Source: an uncultured Oscillospiraceae bacterium (GTDB lineage: Bacteria > Bacillota > Clostridia > Oscillospirales > Oscillospiraceae). From it: a DNA stretch of 64,000 bases. Below are positions 13,937 through 22,163 of the stretch, one piece after another. The stretch lies in the NCBI GenBank assembly GCA_934646185.1, contig CAKUEH010000014.1, forward strand, positions 3,419 to 67,418. Reading direction: 5' to 3'. The stretch's first letter is position 1. The number at the start of each line of letters is the position of its first letter. The translations under genes were made by a program, and so were the position numbers. The notes beneath the pieces are model-generated. The model was not told the origin of the DNA. It saw only the letters and a program-made list of their open reading frames with translations, and searched no databases.

Positions 13937-16765
13937 TCAGTCCTTTCTGCCGCGCAGCGTCTGGCCGAGACGCTTGCCCGCCATGGAAGCAATGCCCTTG
14001 AGCTTATCCTCGGCCTTCATCATAGTGGAGCATTCGGGATGGTCGCGCTTGAGATGGATGGCGTCGAAGACGCACTTTGTTGTGCAGACGCCGCAGCCGA
14101 TGCACTTGTTGGGGTCGACCCAGCTTGCGCCGCAGCCGAGGCAGCGGGCCGTCTCGGTCTGCACCTGCTCGGGCGTGAGCGTTTTGCGCGCGTCGCGGAA
14201 CGAATGCGCGTCCACGGCGGGATCGACGGCCTCGGTCTGCCGCGCGGCATGGTCGTAGCAGTTGACGGAGAAATTCTCCTTATCCAGCATGACAAAGTCG
14301 CGCCGGTTGCGGCCGATGGTGAGACTTGCGCCCTTGTGGACATAGCGGTGCAGCGATTCGGCGGCGCACTTGCCCGCTTCAATCGCGTCAATGACGAATT
14401 TCGGGCCGTGGTACACATCGCCGCCGACGAAAATGTCCTCTTCCGCCGTCTGATAGGTCAGGGGGTCGGCGACAGGGTAGTTGCCGCGGTGGAATTCGAC
14501 CTTTGTGCCGGTCAGAAGCCCGCCCCATTCGATGGCCTGTCCGATGGCAAAGACAACGTGCTCCGCCGGGAGCGTGATCGTTTCGGCCTCATCGTAGACC
14601 GGCGCGAATTTTCCCGTTTCCGGGTCGATGGTGCGCAGGCATTTTTTGAATACGACGGCCGTCACATGGCCGCTTTCGTCCTGCAGCAGCTCCTTCGGGC
14701 CCCAGCCGGCGCAGATCTCAACGCGCTCTTCCTCCGCCTCGGCGATCTCGTCTTTGGAGGCGGGCATGGTCTCGCGCGATTCCAGACAGACCATCGAGAC
14801 GGCCTCCGCGCCGAAGCGCACCGCGGTGCGGGCGCAGTCGACCGCGACGTTGCCGCCGCCGATGACGACGATGCGGCCGTCCATATGCTGCTTCTCGTCG
14901 GCCAGCGCCTCATGCAGGAAATGAACGGCAATGTCGGTGCCGGCGGCATGCTCGCCCGGGACGCCCGGGAGCCGTCCGCCCTGACAGCCGATGGCGACAT
15001 AGAACGCGAGATAGCCCTGCTCGCGCAGCTGCGGGATGGTCACATCCCTGCCGACCTCCACGCCGCAGCGGATCTCCACGCCCAGCTCGCGCAGGACCTG
15101 GATCTCCGCGTCGATGATAGCTTTTTCCAGCTTGAACGACGGGATGCCGTAGGTCATCATGCCGCCGGGACGGGCGGATTTTTCAAAGACCGTGGGCTTA
15201 TAGCCGCGCGTGGCCAGATAATAGGCGGCGGAAAGACCTGCCGGGCCCGCGCCGATGATGGCGATCTTCTGCTCCCAGCCGCTCAGACGGCTGGAGGCGA
15301 CCACGACGGGCGGGATATAGCGCGTCTCGGCGTTCAGATCCTGCTCGGCGAGGAATTTCTTGACCGCGTCGATGGCGACGGCCTGATCGATCGTGCCGCG
15401 GGTGCAGGCCTCTTCGCAGCGCTTATTGCAGACGCGGCCGCAGACGGCGGGGAAGGGGTTGTCCTTTTTGATGAGCGCCAGCGCCTCCTGATACTTGCCC
15501 TGCGCGGCGAGCTTCAGATAGCCCTGCACGGCGACATGCGCGGGACAGGCGGTTTTGCAGGGAGCGGTGCCCTTGTCATAGCAGTTTTTGCGGTTGTTGT
15601 CGCGGTAATCGGGATCCCAGTGCTCTTCGTCCCATTTAAGGCCGTAGGGGAGTTCGTGCCTCAGGTATTCGACGGTGTTGCCGTGCTTGTCGCAGAGCTT
15701 CTGCCCGAGCTTCACCGCGCCCGCAGGACAGTATTCCACGCACTTGCCGCAGGCGACGCACTTGGCCCGGTCGACCTCCGCCGTGTAGGCGCTGCGAGAG
15801 AGATTCGGCGTGTTGAACAGCTGCGAGGTACGCAGCGCGTTGCAGATATTCACATTGCAGTTGCAGATGCCGAAGATCTTGTTTTCGCCGTCGATGTTCG
15901 TGATCTGATGGACAAAGCCGTTGTCCTCGGCGGCCTGCAGAATGTGCATGGCCTCTTCATAGGTGATGTCGTGGCCCTTACCCGTCTCGCGGCAGTAATC
16001 GGCGAAATCGCCCACGCCGATGCACCAGCACATATTGTCGTCCGCGCAGCCCTCGCCCAGAACGGCGCGGCTCGTGCGGCAGGAGCACTGGCCCACGCCG
16101 ATGTGCCCCTCGTATTTTTTCAGCCAGTAGGACAGATGCTCGATGTCGAGCGTCTGGTTTTCCATGGAAATGGCCTTTTCGACCGGAATGACGTGCATGC
16201 CCACGCCGCCGCCGCCCGGCGGCAGCAGATGCGTCTTGCCGGCAAGCGGCACATAGGTCATACGCTCAAAGAATTTGGCGAGCTCCGGATGCTGCTCCAG
16301 ACGGGGATTTTTGCCGGACAGCTCCTTGTCCTCCTCCATGTTGAACAACTCCGCGCTGCCGGGGACGAACATGGGGAGAATATACCGCCGCTCGGACGGC
16401 GGCGCGGTGCGGCCGTTGTGGTCATAGTGGTAGCCGTAGTCGTATTCCAGCAGGCCGATGTAGCTCATCTGGTCGAGCAGCTCCTGAAAATGGGGCTTCT
16501 GCTCGTCCGTGACCTTGTTCATGCGCCAGAGCTCTTCGACGGTATACGGGGTGCGGAGCTTCATGGACAGCGCGATATCGGCCATTTCATCCGTCACGAC
16601 GCCGGCCAGACCCCAGTATTCTGCGTCGTCCGCGTTCAGCTTGCCGAGCTTGTGCTCAACGACGTCGGTGATCTTTTTGCCGAGCTTGAGGATCTTCTCC
16701 CGGGGTGCGGCGTCGTCCCTGGCGGCAGGATTCAGCGCGCGCTGCTTCAGTTCCTGATCGATCAT
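13937..16765 (-). CDS. Composite Fe-S / FAD-NAD(P) oxidoreductase (GltD-like core)
   Basis: A 942-residue redox protein. Residues 1-330 form a less familiar domain with cysteine clusters at 227-248 (GQCSCR ... MCWC) and 301-308 (CNCNVNIC). A ferredoxin motif, CVACGKCVEYC, is at 336-346. Residues about 400-490 match the helical Cys-rich domain of glutamate synthase small subunit (CKTACPAHV, CGRVC, RCEEAC). Then come an FAD Rossmann fold (IAIIGAGPAGLSAA, 502-515), an NAD(P) fold (VVIGGGNVAVD) and a C-terminal ferredoxin (CIGCGVCTTKC, 888-898). It probably moves electrons between NAD(P)H and an Fe-S partner. It starts in an ATGA overlap with hypB, and hypA follows, so it is tied to hydrogenase biology; true glutamate synthase is unlikely, as no large subunit is present. 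Confidence 0.88.
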   Translation of the reverse strand: MIDQELKQRALNPAARDDAAPREKILKLGKKITDVVEHKLGKLNADDAEYWGLAGVVTDEMADIALSMKLRTPYTVEELWRMNKVTDEQKPHFQELLDQMSYIGLLEYDYGYHYDHNGRTAPPSERRYILPMFVPGSAELFNMEEDKELSGKNPRLEQHPELAKFFERMTYVPLAGKTHLLPPGGGGVGMHVIPVEKAISMENQTLDIEHLSYWLKKYEGHIGVGQCSCRTSRAVLGEGCADDNMCWCIGVGDFADYCRETGKGHDITYEEAMHILQAAEDNGFVHQITNIDGENKIFGICNCNVNICNALRTSQLFNTPNLSRSAYTAEVDRAKCVACGKCVEYCPAGAVKLGQKLCDKHGNTVEYLRHELPYGLKWDEEHWDPDYRDNNRKNCYDKGTAPCKTACPAHVAVQGYLKLAAQGKYQEALALIKKDNPFPAVCGRVCNKRCEEACTRGTIDQAVAIDAVKKFLAEQDLNAETRYIPPVVVASSRLSGWEQKIAIIGAGPAGLSAAYYLATRGYKPTVFEKSARPGGMMTYGIPSFKLEKAIIDAEIQVLRELGVEIRCGVEVGRDVTIPQLREQGYLAFYVAIGCQGGRLPGVPGEHAAGTDIAVHFLHEALADEKQHMDGRIVVIGGGNVAVDCARTAVRFGAEAVSMVCLESRETMPASKDEIAEAEEERVEICAGWGPKELLQDESGHVTAVVFKKCLRTIDPETGKFAPVYDEAETITLPAEHVVFAIGQAIEWGGLLTGTKVEFHRGNYPVADPLTYQTAEEDIFVGGDVYHGPKFVIDAIEAGKCAAESLHRYVHKGASLTIGRNRRDFVMLDKENFSVNCYDHAARQTEAVDPAVDAHSFRDARKTLTPEQVQTETARCLGCGASWVDPNKCIGCGVCTTKCVFDAIHLKRDHPECSTMMKAEDKLKGIASMAGKRLGQTLRGRKD

Positions 16766-17448
16766 AAGCGTGTCTCCTTTTTCTCTTTTTCTTTATCGAT
16801 CTGCGCACAGATCCAGGCCGCGAGCGCGTCGATGCCCTCGCCGGTTTTGGCGGAGATCGGGAAGATCTGCATGCCGGGGTTGCGCTGCCGCGCGAATTGC
16901 GTGACCTTGTCCAGGTCAAAATCAAAATACGGAAGCACGTCCGTCTTGTTGACGATCATTGCGCTGCAGCGTTGGAAGATGAGCGGGTATTTGAGCGGCT
17001 TGTCGTGTCCCTCGGGGACGGACAGGATCATCAGATTCAGATGCGCGCCGGTGTCAAATTCTGCCGGACAGACAAGATTGCCGACATTCTCCAGAATGAC
17101 GAGATCCAGCCCCTGCGTTCCAAGCTGCCGCAGACCCTCGCGGGTCATGGCGGCGTCGAGATGGCACATGCCGCCCGTGTGCAGCTGAATGACCTTCGCG
17201 CCGGTGCGCGAGACGGTGTCCGCGTCGACGTCGGAGTCGATATCCGCCTCCATCACGCCCACACGCAGCGTCTTTTGCAGCAGCGGCAGCAGGCGCAGCA
17301 GCGTCGTCGTCTTGCCGGAGCCGGGCGAGGACATCAGATTGATGAGGCAGGTGCCCTGCGCGCGCAGCTCGGCGCGAAGCGACGCGGCCTCCGCGTCGTT
17401 ATCGGCAAAGACGCTCTGCTTGACTTCAATGATGCGGTAACGATCCAT
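16762..17448 (-). CDS. hypB: Hydrogenase nickel-insertion GTPase HypB
   Basis: A 228-residue SIMIBI-class GTPase: P-loop SSPGSGKTT, GVMEADIDSD-VDAD, LHTGGMCHLDA, ENVGNLVCPAEFD (metal-binding GTPase core) and NKTD. No long histidine-rich nickel-storage stretch is present. The ATG at 17448 follows AGGAGGGG; the longer frame upstream is unlike the family. Its TGA overlaps the ATG of the next gene, and that gene's ribosome site lies within hypB. Confidence 0.95.
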   Translation of the reverse strand: MDRYRIIEVKQSVFADNDAEAASLRAELRAQGTCLINLMSSPGSGKTTTLLRLLPLLQKTLRVGVMEADIDSDVDADTVSRTGAKVIQLHTGGMCHLDAAMTREGLRQLGTQGLDLVILENVGNLVCPAEFDTGAHLNLMILSVPEGHDKPLKYPLIFQRCSAMIVNKTDVLPYFDFDLDKVTQFARQRNPGMQIFPISAKTGEGIDALAAWICAQIDKEKEKKETRL

Positions 17449-17482
17449 GCAACCCCTCCTGTTTTCGTGTAAAACTATAAAA

Positions 17483-17511
17483 AGTGTAGCATATACACTG
17501 ATGTTTTGCAA
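17483..17511 (-). promoter_or_regulatory. Sigma-A promoter of the hypB operon
   Basis: Minus-strand TTGCAA, 17 bases, TACACT, 35 bases upstream of the hypB ATG. Confidence 0.7.
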
Positions 17512-17632
17512 GATTATGTGCGAATACCGCCTGCGGCCCGGAAGCGCGCAGAAAACGCATGGACGCAGCCGGGCAGAGCGGACTGCTGCATCCATACGTT
17601 TTTGCCGATCGGACAGCCGGTGCGGGCGGCGC

Positions 17633-18850
17633 TTACTGCTTCGCCGCATTGCGCTTCCGGCGCTTTTTTACCAGACGTACCGTCAGGAACGCGGCGCCCG
17701 CCAGCACGAGCACGAGCGCGCATACGGCAAGCAGGACGATGCGCTGCACATAGGCGCCCCAGGTGGCCGCAAAGCCGAAGGGCAGCTTCGTGCCGATCAG
17801 ATCCTTATAATAGAGCATGCGCGTGTCATAGGCCGCGGGGGCGGACTCGCGCAGCGTCACGAGCCGCGCGCCGTGGTCCAGACCTGCGCCGTAGATGTAA
17901 AAGCCGGTGCCGTTGGTGTTGATCAGATCGATACCCTCGTAGGGAATGATGAAGTCGTTCACATGGTCGTGGCCGAAGAAGCCCGCGACGATATCGCCGC
18001 CCTGCTTCCACGCGGCAAATTCGCCGCCGTTCACATCCGGCGGGCACGGCGCTTCGCCGAGCGTCCCGGCCTCGATCACGGACGCGGCGGAATAATACGT
18101 GCCCTTGCGGCAGCCGTAGCCCTCGACCGCGCCGTTTATCTTCTCGCCGGACGGGACGATGTCCATCGCGTCATAAATATCCGGCACGATGATGTGCTGG
18201 AAAGCGTAGGCCGGGACGGGCGTTCCGCCGTTTTGGGCGGCGAGGGCCGCTTCCGTTTCCAGATACCAGTCGATCTGATCCTGCCGCACCCAGTCGTATT
18301 TGCCCTGTCCCTCCGGCGCGTAGGTGCCGGAGTCGAAGAACCAGAGGTTCACGACCGGCGTTTTGCCGTCGGAGCTGTAGACAAGCAGATTATAGTTGCC
18401 CACGCCTGTCACATCACCCGCCGACGCGAGGCAGCCGGGGTAGCTCTGGTAATATGCCATCTGGGTTTGCTTGCTGACGCCGCCCTCGTCGTCGTGGTTG
18501 CCGAAGACGACGGCGAATTGCAGACCCCGTTCGGCCACGGGCTGCAGGATCGCGTCCAGCGCCTTCTGCGTGCGCTCGACGCTCGTGCCGGTCGACGGGC
18601 CGTGGATCTGGTCGCCCAGAAACACGACGAGGTCCGGCTGTGCCGCGTCCAGCTCGGCCTCCAGCAATTCGATCGTTTCCTTCTGCGGCTTGTCGATGTC
18701 CTGCGTGTCGGCGACGATCAGGATTCTGAATTCGCCGTTCACGTCAAACTGCAGCGCGTTGGCCGTGTCCGCGGCGAAGGCCGTGGAGATCAGCGATACC
18801 AGCAGCACCGCGCACAGCGCCAGCGCTGCGATTTTTCTGCAAGCGTTCAT
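17633..18850 (-). CDS. Secreted, membrane-anchored metallophosphoesterase
   Basis: A 405-residue calcineurin-type phosphoesterase outside the cytoplasmic membrane. It has a signal peptide (about 1-27, ending STAFAADT), metal-site motifs ILIVADTQD, FLGDQIHG, FGNHDD, FQHIIVPD and FFGHDHVND, and a C-terminal helix followed by KKRRKRNAAKQ, a membrane anchor with a cytoplasmic tail. There is no LPxTG motif. The ATG at 18850 follows AAGGAGACGG, 14 bases after the hydrogenase stop, so it is probably co-transcribed. The substrate cannot be told from the sequence. Confidence 0.85.
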   Translation of the reverse strand: MNACRKIAALALCAVLLVSLISTAFAADTANALQFDVNGEFRILIVADTQDIDKPQKETIELLEAELDAAQPDLVVFLGDQIHGPSTGTSVERTQKALDAILQPVAERGLQFAVVFGNHDDEGGVSKQTQMAYYQSYPGCLASAGDVTGVGNYNLLVYSSDGKTPVVNLWFFDSGTYAPEGQGKYDWVRQDQIDWYLETEAALAAQNGGTPVPAYAFQHIIVPDIYDAMDIVPSGEKINGAVEGYGCRKGTYYSAASVIEAGTLGEAPCPPDVNGGEFAAWKQGGDIVAGFFGHDHVNDFIIPYEGIDLINTNGTGFYIYGAGLDHGARLVTLRESAPAAYDTRMLYYKDLIGTKLPFGFAATWGAYVQRIVLLAVCALVLVLAGAAFLTVRLVKKRRKRNAAKQ

Positions 18851-18864
18851 GTCCGTCTCCTTTT

Positions 18865-20367
18865 TCAGTTCAGCTGGTCGGCCAGATCGCGGTATTTGCT
18901 GTCCTCCGCCGTCTCGCCGCTGGCCTGCGCCATGTGCTGCGCCAGCTTCTTTGCCGCCGTATCCGCCGACACGACCGTGCCCGCGCCCGCCACGCATCCG
19001 CCGGGGCAGGCCATGCCCTCGAGCAGATAGCCGTCGAGCTTTCCGGCCTTGGCCAGCATCAGCAGCTTCCGGCAGTCGCGCAGGCCGTCGGCCCGCTGGG
19101 TCTTGATCTCAACGTCCGGGTGCTCCTTGTGAATGAGCTCCTCCACCGCGGCGGCCACGCCGCCCGCGACGGCAAAGCCGCGCCCGGCCCGCGTGCCCTC
19201 GTCCAGATCCGGGCTGTCGGGGAGTTTGGAGAAATCGATCTCCTTCGCTTTAAAGATGCCCATGAGCTCCTCGTAGGTCAGGACAAAATCGACGTCCGTG
19301 CGGATATCGTCCTGCATGGCCTCGAGCTTCTTCGCCGCGCACGGGCCGACGAAGACGACCTTGCAGTCTGGCCTGTCCCGTTTGACGAGCCGCGCTGTGT
19401 AGACCATGGGCGTATATGTCATGGAAATATTGCCGGACTCCGCCGGGAAGAGCCTGCGCGCCATCATCCGCCACGATGGGCAGCAGGAGGTCGCCATGAA
19501 GCGCTGCTCCTGCGGGACCTTTTCCATAAAGTCGCGCGCTTCTTCAATCGTGCAGATATCCGCGCCTGCCGCGACCTCGACCACATCGGCAAAGCCGAGC
19601 TGCTTCATGGCGGTCAAAAACTTCGGCACGGTCACGTCCTTTCCGAACTGCCCGACGAACGATGGCGCGACGATGGCCACGACCTCGTTGCCCTCGAGCA
19701 TGGAGCGGATGACCTGATAGATCTGGCTCTTGTCGACGATCGCGCCGAACGGGCAGCTGACCAGACACTGGCCGCAGGAGACGCAGCGGTCGTAGTCGAT
19801 GCACGCCTTGCCGTATTCGTCGACGCCGATGGCGTCCATGCCGCAGGCGGCCTGACAGGGCCGCTCAAGATACGTGATGGCGTTATACGGACAGGATCTG
19901 GCGCATTTGCCGCACTTGATGCACAGCTTCTGGTCGATGCGGCTCTTGCCGTTGACGAATTTGACGGCGCCCTTCGGGCACACGCGCTGGCACGAGGAGG
20001 CAAGGCAGCCCTGACACAGCTCCGTCACGCGGTACTGCTTCGTCGGGCAGGCGTGGCAGGCGTAGGGGATGATGTTGACGAGCGGCGGCTCGTAATACTG
20101 CTCGGCGATGGCCGCCTGATCCATGCCCTCGGTCAGAAGCGTACGGGTCTGCACGGGCTGAAGGGACAGGCCCATGGCGAGGCGCACGCGCTCGCCCGCG
20201 ATGGCGCGCTCGAGAAAGACGGACTCGCGGTGCAGCGGGCTCTGGCCGGGGACGATCTTGAAGGGGATGTCCTCCATATCGGTGTAATCGCCGGAATAGG
20301 CCATTCGGGCGACCTCGGTAAAGACTTTTTTCCGGATGTCGGTGATAAGAGACGGAATGCCGCGCAT
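18865..20367 (-). CDS. Monomeric [FeFe] hydrogenase (group B-like)
   Basis: A 500-residue Fe-S enzyme with the H-cluster motifs TSCCPSW (293-299), GPCAAKK (341-347) and EGMACPGGC (450-458), which together hold the [4Fe-4S]-[2Fe] catalytic cluster. Upstream are several ferredoxin clusters: CLASSCQRVC, CIKCGKCARSC (149-159) and CVSCGQCLVSC (195-205). G-P-C in place of the group A M-P-C and the cysteine-rich N-terminus fit group B enzymes, whose physiological direction is poorly known. The ATG at 20367 follows GGAGC. The maturases HydE/F/G are not in the window. Confidence 0.9.
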   Translation of the reverse strand: MRGIPSLITDIRKKVFTEVARMAYSGDYTDMEDIPFKIVPGQSPLHRESVFLERAIAGERVRLAMGLSLQPVQTRTLLTEGMDQAAIAEQYYEPPLVNIIPYACHACPTKQYRVTELCQGCLASSCQRVCPKGAVKFVNGKSRIDQKLCIKCGKCARSCPYNAITYLERPCQAACGMDAIGVDEYGKACIDYDRCVSCGQCLVSCPFGAIVDKSQIYQVIRSMLEGNEVVAIVAPSFVGQFGKDVTVPKFLTAMKQLGFADVVEVAAGADICTIEEARDFMEKVPQEQRFMATSCCPSWRMMARRLFPAESGNISMTYTPMVYTARLVKRDRPDCKVVFVGPCAAKKLEAMQDDIRTDVDFVLTYEELMGIFKAKEIDFSKLPDSPDLDEGTRAGRGFAVAGGVAAAVEELIHKEHPDVEIKTQRADGLRDCRKLLMLAKAGKLDGYLLEGMACPGGCVAGAGTVVSADTAAKKLAQHMAQASGETAEDSKYRDLADQLN

Positions 20368-20398
20368 GATGAAAAGCTCCTTTGCATGATCTGCCGAC

Positions 20399-20427
20399 AG
20401 TATACCACATTTCACACGGAACGTCAC
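20399..20427 (-). promoter_or_regulatory. Promoter of the hydrogenase gene
   Basis: Minus-strand GTGACG, 17 bases, TATACT. The same box pair, with the same spacing, precedes the rluA-like operon at 53064-53092. Confidence 0.65.
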
Positions 20428-20441
20428 TGTTTTCTTTTGGC

Positions 20442-20470
20442 TTGACAGCGGAAGGGGAATGTCGTAAGCT
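20442..20470 (+). promoter_or_regulatory. Possible promoter of the CmpB-like gene
   Basis: TTGACA (20442-20447), 17 bases, TAAGCT. The -35 is perfect and the -10 is poor. Confidence 0.45.
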
Positions 20471-20495
20471 GAGGAAAAAGAATGCGGAGGTCGTT

Positions 20496-21251
20496 ATGTC
20501 CAAGTTTCAGATTTTTCTGATCGTTCTGTATCTGTTCTTTTTCGGCGGCGTCGGCGGATGGGTGCTGGAGCTGTTTTTCAGGCGCTTCTTCTCCGGCGCG
20601 AATCCGGAGCGCAAGTGGCTGAACCCTGGCTTTCTGTTCGGCCCCTGCCTGCCGCTCTACGGGTTCGGCACGGTACTGCTGTTTCTCCTTTCCGAGCTCG
20701 ATCATACGCTCTTCGGCTCGTTTTCCGGTACGTTCTGGTATTATCCCGTGATGTTTGTCGTCATGGCGCTGGCGATGACGCTGCTGGAATACATCGTCGG
20801 TCTCGTGAGCTTCAAGGGCTTTCATCTGCGCCTGTGGGATTACAGCAAGCTCTGGGGGAATATTCAGGGCATCATCTGCCCGCTGTTCACGTTTTTCTGG
20901 GGCGTTCTGTCGCTGGCGTATTACTTCCTGCTCTATCCGCGGCTGCGGAAGCTGGTGGAGTGGTTCGTGGCGCACCCGCTGGCCTCGTTTATGGTCGGCG
21001 TGTGCTTCGGCATTTTCCTGATCGACCTGTGCTTCTCCGTCCATCTGGGCGCGGTCGTGCAGAAAAAGGCTGCGCAGATCGACAAGAGCGTCTACGACGC
21101 CATCGACGTGCAGAAGCTGTGGCATAAGATGCAATCGCGCGGCGGCTTCTTCCGCTTTGTGTCCATCAAGCCCCTGACCGAGCGCATCGACGCCTTCGAC
21201 GAATTCCTGCACCGCCGCCCCGGCGGCGCAGGTACGGCGGACAAGCCGTGA
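20496..21251 (+). CDS. CmpB-like membrane protein ('putative ABC transporter permease' family)
   Basis: A 251-residue protein with about six membrane helices. FFGGVGGWVLELFFRR, WLNPGFLFGPCLPLYGFG and the LRLWDYSKLWGNIQGIICP block are hallmarks of the clostridial family listed as putative ABC transporter permease (CmpB). No ATPase is adjacent and the function is not established. The ATG at 20496 follows GCGGAGG. A cytoplasmic C-terminal tail of about 60 residues is charged. Confidence 0.85.
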   Translation: MSKFQIFLIVLYLFFFGGVGGWVLELFFRRFFSGANPERKWLNPGFLFGPCLPLYGFGTVLLFLLSELDHTLFGSFSGTFWYYPVMFVVMALAMTLLEYIVGLVSFKGFHLRLWDYSKLWGNIQGIICPLFTFFWGVLSLAYYFLLYPRLRKLVEWFVAHPLASFMVGVCFGIFLIDLCFSVHLGAVVQKKAAQIDKSVYDAIDVQKLWHKMQSRGGFFRFVSIKPLTERIDAFDEFLHRRPGGAGTADKP

Positions 21252-21290
21252 ATGTTGACGGTCCCATACGCACTGTGCGGGAGCGAAAAA

Positions 21291-21486
21291 GGCTCCCCTT
21301 GAAAGGGGAGCTGTCAGCGAAGCTGACTGAGAGGTCGGGCAGCAGGCAACTGCGAAAAGAGAAAGAATTCCGGCGAATCCGCAGATGCCTACGAGTTCGC
21401 CGGAATTCCGTGCGAAATTTGCAACACACTACCGCACAACCTCTCCGTCTCGGCTCCGCCGAGCCACCTCCCCTGAAAGGGGAGAC
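21291..21486. repeat. Family B repeat, complete copy without insert
   Basis: It fills much of the gene-free stretch 21252-21654. It starts GGCTCCCCTT-GAAAGGGGAGC followed by the palindrome TGTCAGCGAAGCTGACTGAG, and ends in the inverted partner (ACCTCTCC ... GAGCCACCTCCCC-TGAAAGGGG). The centre holds an inverted repeat AATTCCGGCGAA / TTCGCCGGAATT. It serves as the 'empty' form for the copy at 55258-55597, which carries a family A element inside. Confidence 0.85.
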
Positions 21487-21577
21487 CCATACGGGAGCGC
21501 CGCACCGGTGCGGTGATAGAAGAACGGGATTTTTGGTACAGGTCAGAGAAAAAACACAAAAAAAGTTGAAAAAAGGC

Positions 21578-21607
21578 TTACACTTTCCGTTTGAAATCTG
21601 GTATACT
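21578..21607 (+). promoter_or_regulatory. Promoter of the CarD-like gene
   Basis: TTACAC (21578-21583), 18 bases, TATACT (21602-21607). The start of transcription is expected about 40 bases before the ATG. Confidence 0.55.
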
Positions 21608-21654
21608 GGTATCTGTAAGAAGTTGCGTTTATCAGGAAAAGAAGGAGGAAGCCT

Positions 21655-22155
21655 ATGTTTTCAGTCGGGGAATATATTGTTTATGGCGTGGAAGGCGTGT
21701 GCCGGGTCGAGGAAGCCGGAAAGCTGAAGGTCGCGGGACTGGATAAAAACCGCGCGTATTACCGCCTGCGCCCGTATTATCACGACGGCACGATCTATAC
21801 GCCGGTCGACGGAAAGGCCGTGATGCGGCCCGTTCTGACGCGCGAGGAGCTGGAGCGGCTTCTTCCGCGCCTGAAGGAGCTCGAGCCGCTCGGAGATGTG
21901 CCGCCCGACAGCCGTGCGGCGGGCGAGTATTACCGCGCCATTTTATCCGGGCACGACTGCGTTTCGCTGCTGCGCCTGTGCAAGACGCTCCATGCCAAGC
22001 AGAACAGCCCGTCTGCAAGCCGCCGCGGCGTCAATTCGACCGAGCTTCGCAGCTGGCGCATGGCCGAGGAAATGCTCTACGGGGAATTCGGCTTCGCTCT
22101 CGGGATGCCGCCCGCGCAGGTGCGGGACTATCTGCGCGAAAGGCTCGGCGGATAA
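21655..22155 (+). CDS. CarD/CdnL-family RNA polymerase-binding regulator
   Basis: A 166-residue protein. Residues 1-60 form the RNA polymerase-interacting domain (MFSVGEYIVYGVEGVCRVEEAG, then YYRLRPYYHDGTIYTPVD); the helical C-terminal part (HAKQNSPSASRRGVNSTE onward) is the DNA-binding half in CarD/CdnL proteins. They stabilise open complexes, notably at rRNA promoters. The ATG follows GGAGG. It stands alone with its own promoter. Confidence 0.9.
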   Translation: MFSVGEYIVYGVEGVCRVEEAGKLKVAGLDKNRAYYRLRPYYHDGTIYTPVDGKAVMRPVLTREELERLLPRLKELEPLGDVPPDSRAAGEYYRAILSGHDCVSLLRLCKTLHAKQNSPSASRRGVNSTELRSWRMAEEMLYGEFGFALGMPPAQVRDYLRERLGG

Positions 22156-22163
22156 GAAGCGGC

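Noticed and set aside
13937..16765. True glutamate synthase small subunit
   Set aside because: No gltB partner is present, the protein is about twice as long, and the operon holds hypA and hypB.
13577..17188. A 1203-codon open frame on the plus strand
   Set aside because: It is antisense to hypA, the Fe-S/FAD oxidoreductase and hypB. High GC content removes stop codons from the opposite frame; the predicted protein is low-complexity and matches nothing.
17458..17649. N-terminal extension of HypB to 17649
   Set aside because: The extension is Arg-rich non-homologous sequence, runs through the promoter and lacks a ribosome site; the ATG at 17448 has AGGAGG.
21252..21654. Short plus-strand frames through the repeat block
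   Set aside because: Their translations follow the palindromic repeat and recur at other copies; no ribosome-binding site or domain supports coding.
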